Source: Pseudomonas triclosanedens (GTDB lineage Bacteria > Pseudomonadota > Gammaproteobacteria > Pseudomonadales > Pseudomonadaceae). Taken from it: a stretch of 64,000 nucleotides of DNA. Where the stretch lies: assembly GCF_026686735.1 (NCBI RefSeq), contig NZ_CP113432.1:4453001-4517000 (forward strand), written 5' to 3'. The position numbers and the translations under genes were made by a program. Each line of letters opens with the position of its first letter. Positions within the stretch are counted from its first letter, which is position 1. The notes below the pieces were generated by a model. The model did no database searches and was not told where the DNA came from. It worked only from the letters and a program-made list of their open reading frames with translations. Positions 47,545 through 56,825 of the stretch are shown here, in pieces.

Positions 47545-47697
47545 ATGTCCCGACACCCATTGCCCAATCCGGCAATCATCGCTGCAGCCTTCCCGGCACG
47601 CGGCGCGGGTGCGGCCTGCCCTCCTCCGCCTGTCGTCGCCATCGCGTCGCCTCCGCCTCCCGGCGCGGCCTATCCGCCGCCCGGCGTGCGCCACTGA
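47545..47697 (+). CDS. 50-codon polyproline leader ORF upstream of a DMT transporter
   Basis: Encodes MSRHPLPNPAIIAAAFPARG, then a tail with two PPPP runs and one PPP run (CPPPPVV, SPPPPGA, YPPPGVRH). Polyproline runs stall ribosomes unless EF-P acts, so the ORF is a candidate cis-acting leader peptide for the transporter starting 112 bp downstream. The ribosome site is weak (CAGG at -11). It might instead be chance open sequence in G+C-rich DNA. I recognise no family. Confidence 0.4.
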   Translation: MSRHPLPNPAIIAAAFPARGAGAACPPPPVVAIASPPPPGAAYPPPGVRH

Positions 47698-47809
47698 CGC
47701 CCAACGCGTTTCCCTGCATCCGGTTTTCCGCGCTCATCTGACGCGGCACCCGGCGTGTGGCCGGCCAACAGAAGGCCGGTCGTGATCTGCCTGACGACAG
47801 GTGTATTCC

Positions 47810-48715
47810 ATGATTTCGTTCAACCGTTCCACGCTGGTCGGCCTGGCCAGCACTTCCCTCTTCGTACTGCTGTGGAGCAGTGCCGCAATCATCAGCAAAT
47901 GGGGCCTGGCCCACGCATCGCCGATGATTTTCCTCATCGCGCGCTTCGGCACCGCGCTGGCCGCCCTGCTGGTCCTCTCGCCTCTGATCGGCCTGCGCTG
48001 GCCCCGCGAACCCCGGCAGATCCGCCAGGCGGTGCTCACCGGGCTGGTGATGCTGGGCATCTACCCGATCTTCTACCTGCTGGCGCTGGACCTGCACGTC
48101 ACCCCCGGCGTCATCGCCACGGTGCTCGGCGTGCAGCCGATGCTCACCAGTTTTCTGCTGGAGCGCCGGCACTCCGCGCCGCGCCTGGGCGGCCTGGCGC
48201 TAGGTCTGGCCGGGTTGGTGATGGTGGTGTACCAGAGCATCGGGCTGGCGGGCCTGACCTTCGCCGGACTGGCCTGCTGCCTGCTGGCGCTGCTGTCGAT
48301 CACCGGCGGCTCGATTCTGCAGAAGAACATCCGCGAGAACCCGCTGGGCACCCTGCCTCTGCAATACATCGCCGGCCTCGCGCTATGCCTGGCGGTCGCG
48401 CCCTTCCAGCCGCTGCATGTGGAATGGAACGCCGAGTTCATCCTCAGTGCGCTGTGGATGGGGCTGATGGTCTCGGTGCTGGCTACCGTGCTGCTCTACC
48501 GGATGATCGCAGCCGGTAATCTGGTGAACGTCACCAGCCTGTTCTACCTGGTACCGGCGGTCACTGCGCTGATGGACTACCTGGTGTTCGGCAATCGCCT
48601 GTCCGCCCTCGGCCTGCTGGGCATGGGGCTGATCGTGCTCGGCCTGATGCTGGTGTTCCGCAAGCCCGGCAGCACGGCACGCGACGAGTCGCCCGCGCGG
48701 GTTGTGGACAACTGA
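47810..48715 (+). CDS. EamA/DMT-family transporter
   Basis: Ten-helix inner-membrane transporter of 301 residues with both EamA repeats. Repeat 1 begins LVGLASTSLFVLLWSSAAIISKWGLAHASP; the repeat 1 end carries GVIATVLGVQPMLTSFLLER. Repeat 2 includes VTSLFYLVPAVTALMDYLVFGNRLSALGLLGMGLIVLGLMLV. The ATG at 47810 is chosen; an in-frame GTG three codons earlier is possible. The substrate is unknown; amino acids and small metabolites are common for the family. Confidence 0.87.
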   Translation: MISFNRSTLVGLASTSLFVLLWSSAAIISKWGLAHASPMIFLIARFGTALAALLVLSPLIGLRWPREPRQIRQAVLTGLVMLGIYPIFYLLALDLHVTPGVIATVLGVQPMLTSFLLERRHSAPRLGGLALGLAGLVMVVYQSIGLAGLTFAGLACCLLALLSITGGSILQKNIRENPLGTLPLQYIAGLALCLAVAPFQPLHVEWNAEFILSALWMGLMVSVLATVLLYRMIAAGNLVNVTSLFYLVPAVTALMDYLVFGNRLSALGLLGMGLIVLGLMLVFRKPGSTARDESPARVVDN

Positions 48716-48731
48716 TCGGAGGGTGAAAGCA

Positions 48732-48766
48732 CGCAGGCGGGGGGGAGCCTCGCCTGCGCGTTTTCA
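48732..48766 (+). terminator. Terminator between the two facing DMT genes
   Basis: CGCAGGCG / CGCCTGCG stem (48732-48739 with 48751-48758) around an 11-nt G-rich loop, followed by CGTTTTC. Confidence 0.65.
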
Positions 48767-49297
48767 GTTGGCCGCTTCCGCCTTCGGCAGCGGCGCTGGC
48801 TTGAGCACCAGCCAGAGAGCCAGAGCAATCAGCAGGCCACCCTGCAGGTGCGCCCAGGACAGCGACTCGTCCAGCAGCAGCACGCCCCAGAGCACACCGA
48901 ACGGCGGGATGAGGAAGGTCACGGTCATGGTCTTGAGCGGGCCGATGCTGGCCAGCAGGCGGAAGTAAAGAACATAGGCGAACGACGTGCAGAGCAGGCC
49001 CAGCCCGGCCAGCGCCAACAGTATCTTCGGCTCGGCCAGCGGCGCCAGCGGCATGTCCAGGCTGCTGCCGAGAAATACCGGCAGCATGCACATCGTCGCC
49101 CCCGTCTGGCTGCCCAGGGCCGAGACGCCGGAGTCCATGCCACCCCGATCGTTGATCCAGCGCCTGGTGGCAAAGCCGGCGAAGCCATAGCAGGTGGTCG
49201 CCACCAGGCAGGCGGCGGCACCCCACAATACAGCGGCGTCCAGCGGCACCGGTCCCGCGCCAGTCAGCACCGCCACACCCGCGAGGCCGACCAGCAT
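48764..49297 (-). pseudogene. N-terminally truncated EamA/DMT transporter
   Basis: The 177-codon frame encodes only the second EamA repeat and the linker (MLVGLAGVAVLTGAGPVPLDAAVLWGAAACLVATTCYGFAGFATRRW, later FLIPPFGVLWGVLLLDESLSWAHLQGG). A full family member has about 300 residues and ten helices. The first half is absent, and DNA upstream is already the aceK leader. Five or six helices remain. It is probably a decayed gene, although half-size transporters can work as dimers. It is convergent with the intact DMT gene. Confidence 0.6.
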
Positions 49298-49395
49298 AGG
49301 CCGGAGGCCCGCACGAAACCTGCGGCGACTCGCTCTTTCCCTCCCCGTGCGCCGTGGCTAAGCTCGCTGCACAACGACTGCGCAGGGGCGCTCCC

Positions 49396-51132
49396 ATGAC
49401 TCAGCACTGGCCGGCGACCGAGATCGCAACGCAGATACTCGAAGGCTTCGACGATTACCGTGCGAAGTTCCACCAGATCACCGCCGGCGCCCCGGCGCGC
49501 TTCGAGCAGGCGCTCTGGCAGGAAGCCCAGGCTGCTTCCGCCCAGCGGATCAACCTGTACGAGGAGATGGTCGCCGAGACCGTGGAGCGTCTCACCCGCA
49601 CCATGTCCCATATCGACCTGGTGGACGTGGAGCGCTGGCCGATCGCCAAGAGCGCATACATCACCCTGATCGATCCGCGCCTGGACGACGAACTGGCGGA
49701 AACCTGGTTCAACTCGATCTTCTGCGGGCTGTTCAGCCACGACAACATCAGTGATGGCACGATGTTCGTGCACACCACCCGACCATCGCTGCGCGCCCAT
49801 TCGCGGGACCCGCACACGCGGCTGTACCGGCCCGGCGGCAACCTGCGCCGGGCATTGGAAAGTATCTTCGACGACTACCGCTTCGCCGTGGACTACGACG
49901 ACCGCGAGCGCGATCTGGAGCGCATCGACAGCCTGTTGCGCGCCAGCCTGCCCGACTGGGTCTGCAAGGATCCGACACTGGCCATCGAACTGATCGGCTC
50001 GGTGTTCTACCGCAACAAGGGCGCCTATCTGGTGGGACGCCTGTTCACCCCGGACGAACAATGGCCGCTGGTCTTCCCGCTGGTCCACCACGAAGGGCGC
50101 GGCATCCAGTTCGACACGGTGATCACCGACGAAGCGGAAGTCTCGATCATCTTCTCCTTCACCCGCTCCTACTTCATGGTGGATGCGCCGGTGCCGGCGG
50201 AAATGGTGGCGTTTCTGAAACGCCTGCTGCCGGGCAAGCACATCGCCGAGCTGTACACCTCCATAGGCTTCTACAAGCAGGGCAAGAGTGAGTTCTACCG
50301 CGCGCTGATCAACCACCTGGCGACCACCGACGACCGCTTCGTGATGGCCCCCGGCGTACGCGGCATGGTGATGAGCGTGTTCACGCTGCCCGGCTTCAAC
50401 ACCGTGTTCAAGATCATCAAGGACAATTTCAACCCGGCCAAGACCGTGGACCACGCCACGGTGATCCAGAAGTACCAGTTGGTGAAGAACCACGACCGCG
50501 TCGGCCGCCTGGCGGACACCCAGCAGTTCGCCGACTTCCGCTTCCCGGTGAGCAAATTCGATCCGGACTGCCTGAGCGAATTGCTGGAGGTAGCTCCCTC
50601 CACCGTGGTGCAGGAGGGCGACGTGGTGCTGATCCGCCATTGCTGGACCGAGCGCCGGATGACGCCGCTGAACATCTACCTGGAACACGCCACCGAGGCG
50701 CAGGTGGCCGAAGCACTGAACGACTACGGCCTGGCGATCAAGCAACTGGCTGCCGCGAATATCTTTCCCGGCGACATGCTGCTGAAGAACTTCGGCGTCA
50801 CCCGTCACGGCCGCGTGGTGTTCTACGACTACGACGAAATCAGCTATCTCACCGAGGTGAATTTCCGGCACATCCCGCCACCGCGCTACGAGGAGGACGA
50901 GATGTCTTCCGAGCCGTGGTACTCGGTGGGGCCGATGGACGTGTTCCCGGAGGAGTTTCCGCGTTTCCTGTTCGTCGACCTGAAGCTGCGCAGGCAGTTC
51001 GCCAAACTGCACGGCAACCTGTTCGACGCGGATTACTGGAAGGGCCTGCAGGCGCAGATTCGCGCGGGCAAGGTGATCGACGTGTTCCCGTACCGGCGCC
51101 ACGAGTCGCCGGAAGAGGCGCTAGCGCGGTAA
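49396..51132 (+). CDS. aceK: Isocitrate dehydrogenase kinase/phosphatase AceK
   Basis: Bifunctional enzyme of 578 residues that phosphorylates and reactivates isocitrate dehydrogenase, steering carbon into the glyoxylate shunt. Recognised by conserved stretches: [20 protein letters not shown], the N-terminal regulatory domain with [16 protein letters not shown], the kinase region [15 protein letters not shown], the catalytic loop [28 protein letters not shown], and a C-terminus with [11 protein letters not shown]. The start [18 protein letters not shown] follows CAGGGGCG. It is not linked to aceA or aceB here. Confidence 0.95.
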   Translation: MTQHWPATEIATQILEGFDDYRAKFHQITAGAPARFEQALWQEAQAASAQRINLYEEMVAETVERLTRTMSHIDLVDVERWPIAKSAYITLIDPRLDDELAETWFNSIFCGLFSHDNISDGTMFVHTTRPSLRAHSRDPHTRLYRPGGNLRRALESIFDDYRFAVDYDDRERDLERIDSLLRASLPDWVCKDPTLAIELIGSVFYRNKGAYLVGRLFTPDEQWPLVFPLVHHEGRGIQFDTVITDEAEVSIIFSFTRSYFMVDAPVPAEMVAFLKRLLPGKHIAELYTSIGFYKQGKSEFYRALINHLATTDDRFVMAPGVRGMVMSVFTLPGFNTVFKIIKDNFNPAKTVDHATVIQKYQLVKNHDRVGRLADTQQFADFRFPVSKFDPDCLSELLEVAPSTVVQEGDVVLIRHCWTERRMTPLNIYLEHATEAQVAEALNDYGLAIKQLAAANIFPGDMLLKNFGVTRHGRVVFYDYDEISYLTEVNFRHIPPPRYEEDEMSSEPWYSVGPMDVFPEEFPRFLFVDLKLRRQFAKLHGNLFDADYWKGLQAQIRAGKVIDVFPYRRHESPEEALAR

Positions 51133-51248
51133 GCCGACTGGTTCGCCGCGCGGGAACGGCTGTCCGATGGCGCAGATCCCGGCACGCAATGCTTTCGCAG
51201 GAGCTGCCGCCTCGAAGGGTCTGGCGTCAGATCCGGCATGCGAAAGCA

Positions 51249-51773
51249 TCAGTTCCAGTGCCGACGCGAGGCGCGGCGGTTGTCACCGAAGCCGACCAGC
51301 GCCGCCACCGAAGTCATCAGCACCTCGGCAATCCACGCCAGCAGCAGCCCGCCGGCCAGCGCCCAGCCGATGGCCTCCGGTTCAAGAACCACCTGGTACC
51401 GGTAGTTTTCGTAGGTTTCCTGCAAGAGTTCATGGTTCGGCGCACTGACCATGTGCAAGGCGCGCTGGTACCAGTTGCCCTGTAGCGCCAGCCATTGGCT
51501 CTCGAAGAGTTGCGCACGGCGCAACAGGCGCTCGATGTTGTCGGCGTCGCGCTGGAACACGGGGTCGGCACTGCCGCGATAGTGCGCCACCAGGGCATTC
51601 AGGTCGCCCTTGAAGAACTGTCCTGCGGTGTCCCTGAAGCCCTGCAGGGCCTGCGCCGCCTCGATGCGGTGAGCATCCACGCGCTGCGCGTAATCCTTGA
51701 TGAAACCGGGCACCTGTACCGCCACCATCAGGCCCAGCGCAAACAACACCATGCGAATGTAGCTGCGCAGCAT
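51249..51773 (-). CDS. DUF2937 inner-membrane protein
   Basis: 174-residue protein with an N-terminal membrane helix (IRMVLFALGLMVAVQVPGFI), a periplasmic helical region (about 35-125), and a second membrane helix near 137-160 (AIGWALAGGLLLAWIAEVLM). This matches DUF2937. Function unknown. A strong GGGGGAG site precedes the ATG. It follows the amidotransferase gene on the same strand. Confidence 0.82.
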   Translation of the reverse strand: MLRSYIRMVLFALGLMVAVQVPGFIKDYAQRVDAHRIEAAQALQGFRDTAGQFFKGDLNALVAHYRGSADPVFQRDADNIERLLRRAQLFESQWLALQGNWYQRALHMVSAPNHELLQETYENYRYQVVLEPEAIGWALAGGLLLAWIAEVLMTSVAALVGFGDNRRASRRHWN

Positions 51774-51848
51774 TTTCTCCCCCTTGGTTCTTGTCGTGAT
51801 GAAATCGCCCAGCGACAGCCTCCCAGGGCGGCCGGGCGAAGAGAGACG

Positions 51849-52622
51849 TCAGATCCTTCCCTGGTCGACGATCTCGCCGCGCCACCAGAGCATCCACTCG
51901 CCGCCCTGCATCAGGGTCCAGTTCTCGTTGTCGGTCAGCGGCTCGGTGGCGATCACCGTGACCACGTCGTCCGGCGTGGTCTCTGACTGGAAGTCCACGA
52001 TCAGGTCGGCATCCTTCAGCCGCGCCGGGCCGAACGGCGCGCGCCGGGTGATCCAGGCCAGCTTGGTGGTACAGAACGAGAACAGCCAGTCGCCATCGCT
52101 GAGCAGGCAGTTGAACACCCCCTTCTCGCGGAACGCGGCGCAGGCGCCTACCAGCGTCGGTAGCAGTACCTCGACCGGAACCGGCTCGGGAAAGGCCCGG
52201 CGCACACGGTTGAGCAGGTCGCAGAAGGCCGCCTCGCTGTCGGTATCGCCCACCGGGCGGTACAGCCCCGGCTCGGGGTGGAAGTCGGCCAGTTGGCCAT
52301 TGTGGGCGAAGGTCCAGTAGCGCCCGCCCATCTCGCGTACGAAGGGATGCGTATTGGACAGGCAGACCTTGCCGACGTTGGCCTGGCGGATGTGTCCAAT
52401 CACCGTCTCGCTCTTGATCGGGTAGCGCTGCACCAGGCGCGCGACCTCCGAATCTATGCTCGCCGACGGGTCCTGGAACAGCCGCACGCCCCGTCCTTCA
52501 TAGAATGCGATCCCCCAGCCATCGCGGTGCGGACCGGTGCCACCACCACGCTGCATCAGCCCGGTGAAGCTGAACACGATGTCCGTGGGGACGTTGGCGC
52601 TCATGCCGAGCAACTCGCACAT
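51849..52622 (-). CDS. Class II glutamine amidotransferase, YafJ-like
   Basis: 257-residue Ntn-type amidotransferase starting at the nucleophile Cys2 ([27 protein letters not shown]). Family motifs are [23 protein letters not shown], the Asn-Gly pair in [10 protein letters not shown], and [13 protein letters not shown]. No synthase domain is attached, so the acceptor is unknown. It is 3 bp from the HIT gene and co-transcribed with it. Confidence 0.9.
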   Translation of the reverse strand: MCELLGMSANVPTDIVFSFTGLMQRGGGTGPHRDGWGIAFYEGRGVRLFQDPSASIDSEVARLVQRYPIKSETVIGHIRQANVGKVCLSNTHPFVREMGGRYWTFAHNGQLADFHPEPGLYRPVGDTDSEAAFCDLLNRVRRAFPEPVPVEVLLPTLVGACAAFREKGVFNCLLSDGDWLFSFCTTKLAWITRRAPFGPARLKDADLIVDFQSETTPDDVVTVIATEPLTDNENWTLMQGGEWMLWWRGEIVDQGRI

Positions 52623-52625
52623 GAA

Positions 52626-53072
52626 TCAGTTCTCCTCCATCAGTGCCTCGCGCAACTGGTGCAGCTCGCGCGACAGGCGGTCCTGCATCCTCCGCCGGCC
52701 CAGCGGCAGAAACCGCGTGAGCACGCGCACCAGCAGTGCCGGCAGGTCGCTCAACTCTCGCGGAATCAGGTGCAGATGAAAATGCGGTACGTGCTGGTTG
52801 GCGGCAGGGCCGTCGTTGACCAGCAGATTGATACCGACCCGGCCATAGCCAGCCCGGCGCAACACGCGCTGCATACGCTCGGCCAGTGGCATCAGCCCGG
52901 CCTGTGCGTCCTCCGACAACTGGTGCAGGAACGGCGCATGCTCCCGTGCCACCACCAGCAGATGAGCGGGACGCAGCGGATAGATATCCAGCAGCACGAT
53001 GAATCGATCGTCTTCGTAGAGGACGTGAGCCGGCACGCGACCGGCCGCTATGGCACAGAACACGCAGTCCAT
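52626..53072 (-). CDS. HIT-family nucleotide hydrolase
   Basis: 148-residue HIT protein starting MDCVFCAIAAGRVPAHVLYEDD. It has the full HIT triad HVPHFHLHLIPR (His94, His97, His99, His101) and a CxxC at residues 3-6. A Hint-like nucleotide-phosphoramidate hydrolase is likely. It has an extended C-terminal helical tail (about 40 residues with several Arg). It is in an operon with the amidotransferase gene. Confidence 0.9.
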   Translation of the reverse strand: MDCVFCAIAAGRVPAHVLYEDDRFIVLLDIYPLRPAHLLVVAREHAPFLHQLSEDAQAGLMPLAERMQRVLRRAGYGRVGINLLVNDGPAANQHVPHFHLHLIPRELSDLPALLVRVLTRFLPLGRRRMQDRLSRELHQLREALMEEN

Positions 53073-53137
53073 GAGAACTCCTCGAAAGGCCGTTCAGTTC
53101 ATGCTGGACGCGTGTTGGTCGCGATGCAAGGCGCGAA

Positions 53138-53608
53138 TCAGAGACGCGGCTCGATGCGCATGCGACGGTCGCCACGCTCGTCGGTACGGCTGTCCACGCC
53201 AGGCATCAGCTCCGGCTGCATCAGTTGGCGCAGGGTCGGCTCGTCTTCCGGGTCCGGCTCCTTGCGGCGCTTCTTCATCGAGCGCTCGATGGGCCAACGG
53301 ACGAGCACGAACAGCAGGTACACGCCAAACGCTGCCAGCAGCACCAGGGCCAGGTCCGACACCGCGCGCCAGGCGTTGTTGCCAACCTTGAACACTACGT
53401 CCAGCGCGGTGATGGCGATAGCTGGAGCGTACAGATTGTTGGCCGGGTCCACCGGCGTCGGGGTGAACAGCAGCACGACGACGATGACTCGCAGCGGCTC
53501 GCGCAGCCACCGCCACATCCAGCCGGTCATCAGGAACCAAACCAGCGTGAGGCCGAGGCCGGCGCCGAGATAGGCGCCCCAGGCGATCATGTAATCGTGT
53601 TCGTTCAT
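53138..53608 (-). CDS. Conserved inner-membrane protein
   Basis: 156-residue protein with three predicted membrane helices (MIAWGAYLGAGLGLTLVWFLM; LRVIVVVLLFTP; LALVLLAAFGVYLLFVLV) and a charged, Arg-rich cytoplasmic C-terminus (SMKKRRKEPDPEDEPTLRQ). Function unknown. The start MNEHDYM is chosen over a far-upstream frame overlapping the divergent peptidase gene. It heads the minus-strand group ending with the DUF2937 gene. Confidence 0.75.
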   Translation of the reverse strand: MNEHDYMIAWGAYLGAGLGLTLVWFLMTGWMWRWLREPLRVIVVVLLFTPTPVDPANNLYAPAIAITALDVVFKVGNNAWRAVSDLALVLLAAFGVYLLFVLVRWPIERSMKKRRKEPDPEDEPTLRQLMQPELMPGVDSRTDERGDRRMRIEPRL

Positions 53609-53706
53609 GCGCGTGCGTGCGGTGGCGGCGGAGGGGGGCTTATGATAGCCGCTTTTACTCATGGGTGCGCAGCCGGGCGTCATCCATGCCGTGCCGAGGA
53701 GCCGCC

Positions 53707-55767
53707 ATGTCCGACCGTCAGCCCCCCATCGCCCGCCGCGAAGCCGCCGCCGATCCCTACGCCTGGCTGGAGAACCGCGACGCCGAGGATGTCCTCGACT
53801 ACCTGAAGGCGGAGAACGCCTACCTGGAAGAGCAGCTCGCCCCGCAAGCCGCATTGCGCGAGGCACTGTTCCTGGAGATCAAGGGACGCATCCGCGAAAC
53901 CGACCTGTCCCTGCCCACGCCGTGGGGCCCGTGGCTGTACTACCAGCGCACCACCGCCGGCGACGAATATCCGCGCCACTATCGCTGCCCGCGGCCGGCG
54001 GACGGGTCGCTGGCGGTGGATCAGAGTGCGGAACAACTGCTGCTCGATCCCAACGCCCTGGCCGGCGGCGACTTCCTCTCCGTCGGCGCCTTCAGCATCA
54101 GCCCCGACCATTCGAAGCTCGCCTACAGCCTGGACACCAGTGGCGACGAGATCTACACGCTGTACGTCAAGGACCTCGCCGACGGCAGCGTCCGCACCCT
54201 GCCCTTCGAAGGCTGCGATGGCAGCCTGACCTGGGCCAACGACAACCGCACGCTGTTCTTCGGCGAGCTGGACGACACCCATCGCCCCCACAAGCTCTAC
54301 CGCCATCGCCTGGGCGAAACGGGCGCCGAGCAGGTCTTCGAGGAGCGCGACGGCCGCTTCTTCCTGCACTGCTATCGCTCAAGCTCGGAACGCCAGTTGA
54401 TCCTGCTGCTGAACAGCAAGACCACCAGCGAAGCCTGGGTGCTCGATGCCGACACGCCGCAAGGCGAGTTCCAGTGCCTGGCGCCGCGCGAGGAAGGCCA
54501 CGAGTACTACCCGGATCACGGCCGCCTGAACGGCGACTGGGCCTGGCTTATCCGCAGCAACCAGACCGGCATCAACTTCGCCCTGTTCCTCGTCGACCAG
54601 GCGCACCCCACTCGCCCGCACTGGCGGCAACTGGTGGCGCACCGCGATGAAGTGATGCTCGAAGGCGTCACCCTCAATGCCGAGGCTCTGACCCTGAGCC
54701 TGCGCGAAGGCGGCCTGCCGATCATCGAGGTACATCCGCACGGACAGCCGGCGCATCGCGTCGATCTGCCGGATGCCGCCTACAACCTCTATGTGCAGGA
54801 CAGCCTGGAATTCGACAGCCCAGTCATACGTCTGCGCTACGAAGCCCTTAACCGCCCGGCGCAGATTCGCCAGTTGGAGCTCTCCGGCGGCGAGCAGAAA
54901 GTGCTCAAGGAAACCCCGGTGGAAGGCCCGTTCGACGCCGATGCCTACGAAAGCCGCCGCCTCTGGGCCGACGCCGAGGACGGCGTGCAGGTGCCGATCA
55001 GCCTGGTAGGCCGCCGCGATGTGCTGGAGAGCATCGCCCGTGGCGAACCCGCGCCGCTCTATCTGTACGGCTACGGTGCCTATGGCGAAAGCCTAGATCC
55101 GTGGTTCTCCCATGCGCGCCTGAGCCTGCTGGAGCGCGGCTTCGTCTTCGCCATCGCTCACGTGCGTGGCGGCGGCGAGCTGGGCGAAGCCTGGTATCGC
55201 GCCGGCAAACTGGAACACAAGCAGAACACTTTCAGCGACTTCATCGCCTGCGCCGAACACCTGCTGGCCCACGGCTACAGCACACCGGAGCGCCTGGCGA
55301 TCAGCGGTGGCAGCGCCGGCGGCCTGCTGATCGGTGCAGTACTCAACCAGCGTCCGCAACTCTTCGCCGCGGCCATCGCCGAGGTCCCCTTCGTCGATGT
55401 GCTGAACAGCATGCTCAACCCCGACCTGCCGCTGACCGTCACCGAGTACGACGAATGGGGCAACCCGCAGGAACCGGAGGTCTACGAACGCATCCGCGCC
55501 TACGCGCCCTACGAGAACGTCAGTGCCCAGGACTACCCCGCGCTGCTGGTAGTCGCAGGCTACAACGACAGCCGCGTACAGTACTGGGAGGCCGCCAAGT
55601 GGGTCGCCAAGCTGCGGGTAAGCAAGACCGACGGCAACCTGCTGCTGCTCAAGACCGACCTGGGTGCCGGCCACGGCGGCATGAGCGGGCGCTACCAGGG
55701 GCTCAAGGACGTGGCGCTGGAGTACGCCTTCCTGCTCAAGGTGCTGGGCCAGGAAACCCACGGCTGA
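53707..55767 (+). CDS. ptrB: Oligopeptidase B (S9A prolyl-oligopeptidase family)
   Basis: Cytoplasmic serine peptidase of 686 residues that cleaves after Arg or Lys in small peptides (PA1304-like). The beta-propeller occupies about 1-410. The catalytic domain carries Ser in ISGGSAGGLLIGAVLNQRP, Asp in VAGYNDSRVQYWEAAKW and His in GAGHGGMSGRYQGLKD. GFVFAIAHVRGGGELGEAWYRAGKL marks the entry to the catalytic domain. The start at 53707 matches the family N-terminus. The stop overlaps the next ATG by one base. Confidence 0.95.
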   Translation: MSDRQPPIARREAAADPYAWLENRDAEDVLDYLKAENAYLEEQLAPQAALREALFLEIKGRIRETDLSLPTPWGPWLYYQRTTAGDEYPRHYRCPRPADGSLAVDQSAEQLLLDPNALAGGDFLSVGAFSISPDHSKLAYSLDTSGDEIYTLYVKDLADGSVRTLPFEGCDGSLTWANDNRTLFFGELDDTHRPHKLYRHRLGETGAEQVFEERDGRFFLHCYRSSSERQLILLLNSKTTSEAWVLDADTPQGEFQCLAPREEGHEYYPDHGRLNGDWAWLIRSNQTGINFALFLVDQAHPTRPHWRQLVAHRDEVMLEGVTLNAEALTLSLREGGLPIIEVHPHGQPAHRVDLPDAAYNLYVQDSLEFDSPVIRLRYEALNRPAQIRQLELSGGEQKVLKETPVEGPFDADAYESRRLWADAEDGVQVPISLVGRRDVLESIARGEPAPLYLYGYGAYGESLDPWFSHARLSLLERGFVFAIAHVRGGGELGEAWYRAGKLEHKQNTFSDFIACAEHLLAHGYSTPERLAISGGSAGGLLIGAVLNQRPQLFAAAIAEVPFVDVLNSMLNPDLPLTVTEYDEWGNPQEPEVYERIRAYAPYENVSAQDYPALLVVAGYNDSRVQYWEAAKWVAKLRVSKTDGNLLLLKTDLGAGHGGMSGRYQGLKDVALEYAFLLKVLGQETHG

Positions 55768-56108
55768 TGCTCTACACCTGCCCCTGCTGTGGCCATTTCA
55801 GTTTCGGCGACCCTCCGGGGTCATACGAAATCTGTGAAATTTGCCTTTGGGAAGACGACCACCTGCAACTCTGCTTCCCCGACGCGCGCGGCGGCGCCAA
55901 CGCGGTAAGCCTGATCGAAGCGCAGGTCAACTACGTGCAATGGGGCGCCTGCGAGCGGCGCTTCCGCACCCAGGCTCGTCCGCCGACCATCGACGATGTG
56001 AAGGACGACCGCTGGTTCCCGCTATGGGAGAAACGCGTGAAGTTGCCGGATGACGAAGCGCCGCTGTACGGCGAGGAAGCCTGCTACTGGTTGCGGACGT
56101 CGCGCTGA
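55767..56108 (+). CDS. CPCC-type cysteine-rich protein
   Basis: 113-residue protein of the CPCC family with CPCCGHFSFGDPPGSYEICEICLWEDD, a likely zinc site from four Cys. The ATG shares its A with the ptrB TGA stop (TGATG at 55765-55769), so translation is coupled. Function unknown. It converges on ycgN. Confidence 0.85.
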   Translation: MLYTCPCCGHFSFGDPPGSYEICEICLWEDDHLQLCFPDARGGANAVSLIEAQVNYVQWGACERRFRTQARPPTIDDVKDDRWFPLWEKRVKLPDDEAPLYGEEACYWLRTSR

Positions 56109-56124
56109 GTATGGGCTGGAAGGA

Positions 56125-56574
56125 TCAGCCGGCACGGAAGATCAGGTGCTCTTCCCAGTCGTCTTCGGCGACAGAGTTCTCGCTGAGCATCCGGCCAGAC
56201 TGCGAGATACGCTCATGGTGCACGGCGTCGGGATCGCCGCAGACGAGATGGTGCCACAACGGCAGGTCCTTGCCCTCCGCCACCAGGCGATAGGCGCAGG
56301 TCGGCGGCAGCCACTGGAATTCGTCGGCCTGGGCCGGGGTCAGTTGGATGCAGTCGGGCACCGTCGCGCGGCGGTTGGCGTAGTCGGTGCAGCGGCAGGT
56401 CTTGAGGTCCAGTAACTTGCAGGCGATACGGGTGTAGTACACCGCGCCGTCGTCCTCGTCTTCCAGCTTCTGCAGGCAGCACAGGCCGCAGCCGTCGCAC
56501 AGCGATTCCCACTCGTCCTGATCGAGCTGGTCGAGGGTCTTGCGTTTCCAGAAGGGTTCGACTTTGGCGGCCAT
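56125..56574 (-). CDS. ycgN: YcgN-family (UPF0260) cysteine-cluster protein
   Basis: 149-residue protein of the YcgN/UPF0260 family. Cysteines lie in [44 protein letters not shown], a probable Fe-S or zinc site of the YkgJ/CxxCxxCC type, followed by [28 protein letters not shown]. The start [19 protein letters not shown] matches the family. It is divergent from the nitroreductase gene. Confidence 0.88.
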   Translation of the reverse strand: MAAKVEPFWKRKTLDQLDQDEWESLCDGCGLCCLQKLEDEDDGAVYYTRIACKLLDLKTCRCTDYANRRATVPDCIQLTPAQADEFQWLPPTCAYRLVAEGKDLPLWHHLVCGDPDAVHHERISQSGRMLSENSVAEDDWEEHLIFRAG

Positions 56575-56825
56575 TTTTTGTACAGGGGCTATTTCACGGG
56601 GCGCCAAGTCTAAGCCCGGTGCGCTCCGGGGCCAAGCGCAGGCGACCATTGACCGCGCGATGCTTGCCAGAGCGAGCCACGCTGGGTAGCTTTGCCCACC
56701 TGCGGGCCGATTCCAGAGCGCTCGCAATTCACTCGCCAACTGCCACCAGCAGCCGAGCCCTTCGCATCCTCGATGCCCGGCCGTCCACGGCACCATCGGC
56801 ATTCCCCCTAGCCACAGGAGCTTTC

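Larger units (their letters stand above)
47369..47809. other. 441-bp leader region upstream of the DMT transporter
   Basis: It contains the terminator of the binding-protein gene (47388-47415), the 50-codon polyproline ORF (47545-47697) and a hairpin CCGGCC-AACAGAA-GGCCGG (47761-47779) ending about 30 bp before the transporter ATG. TATAGTC near 47495 could be a -10 element. The layout (short ORF, then hairpin, then gene) resembles a translation-sensing leader. Confidence 0.5.
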
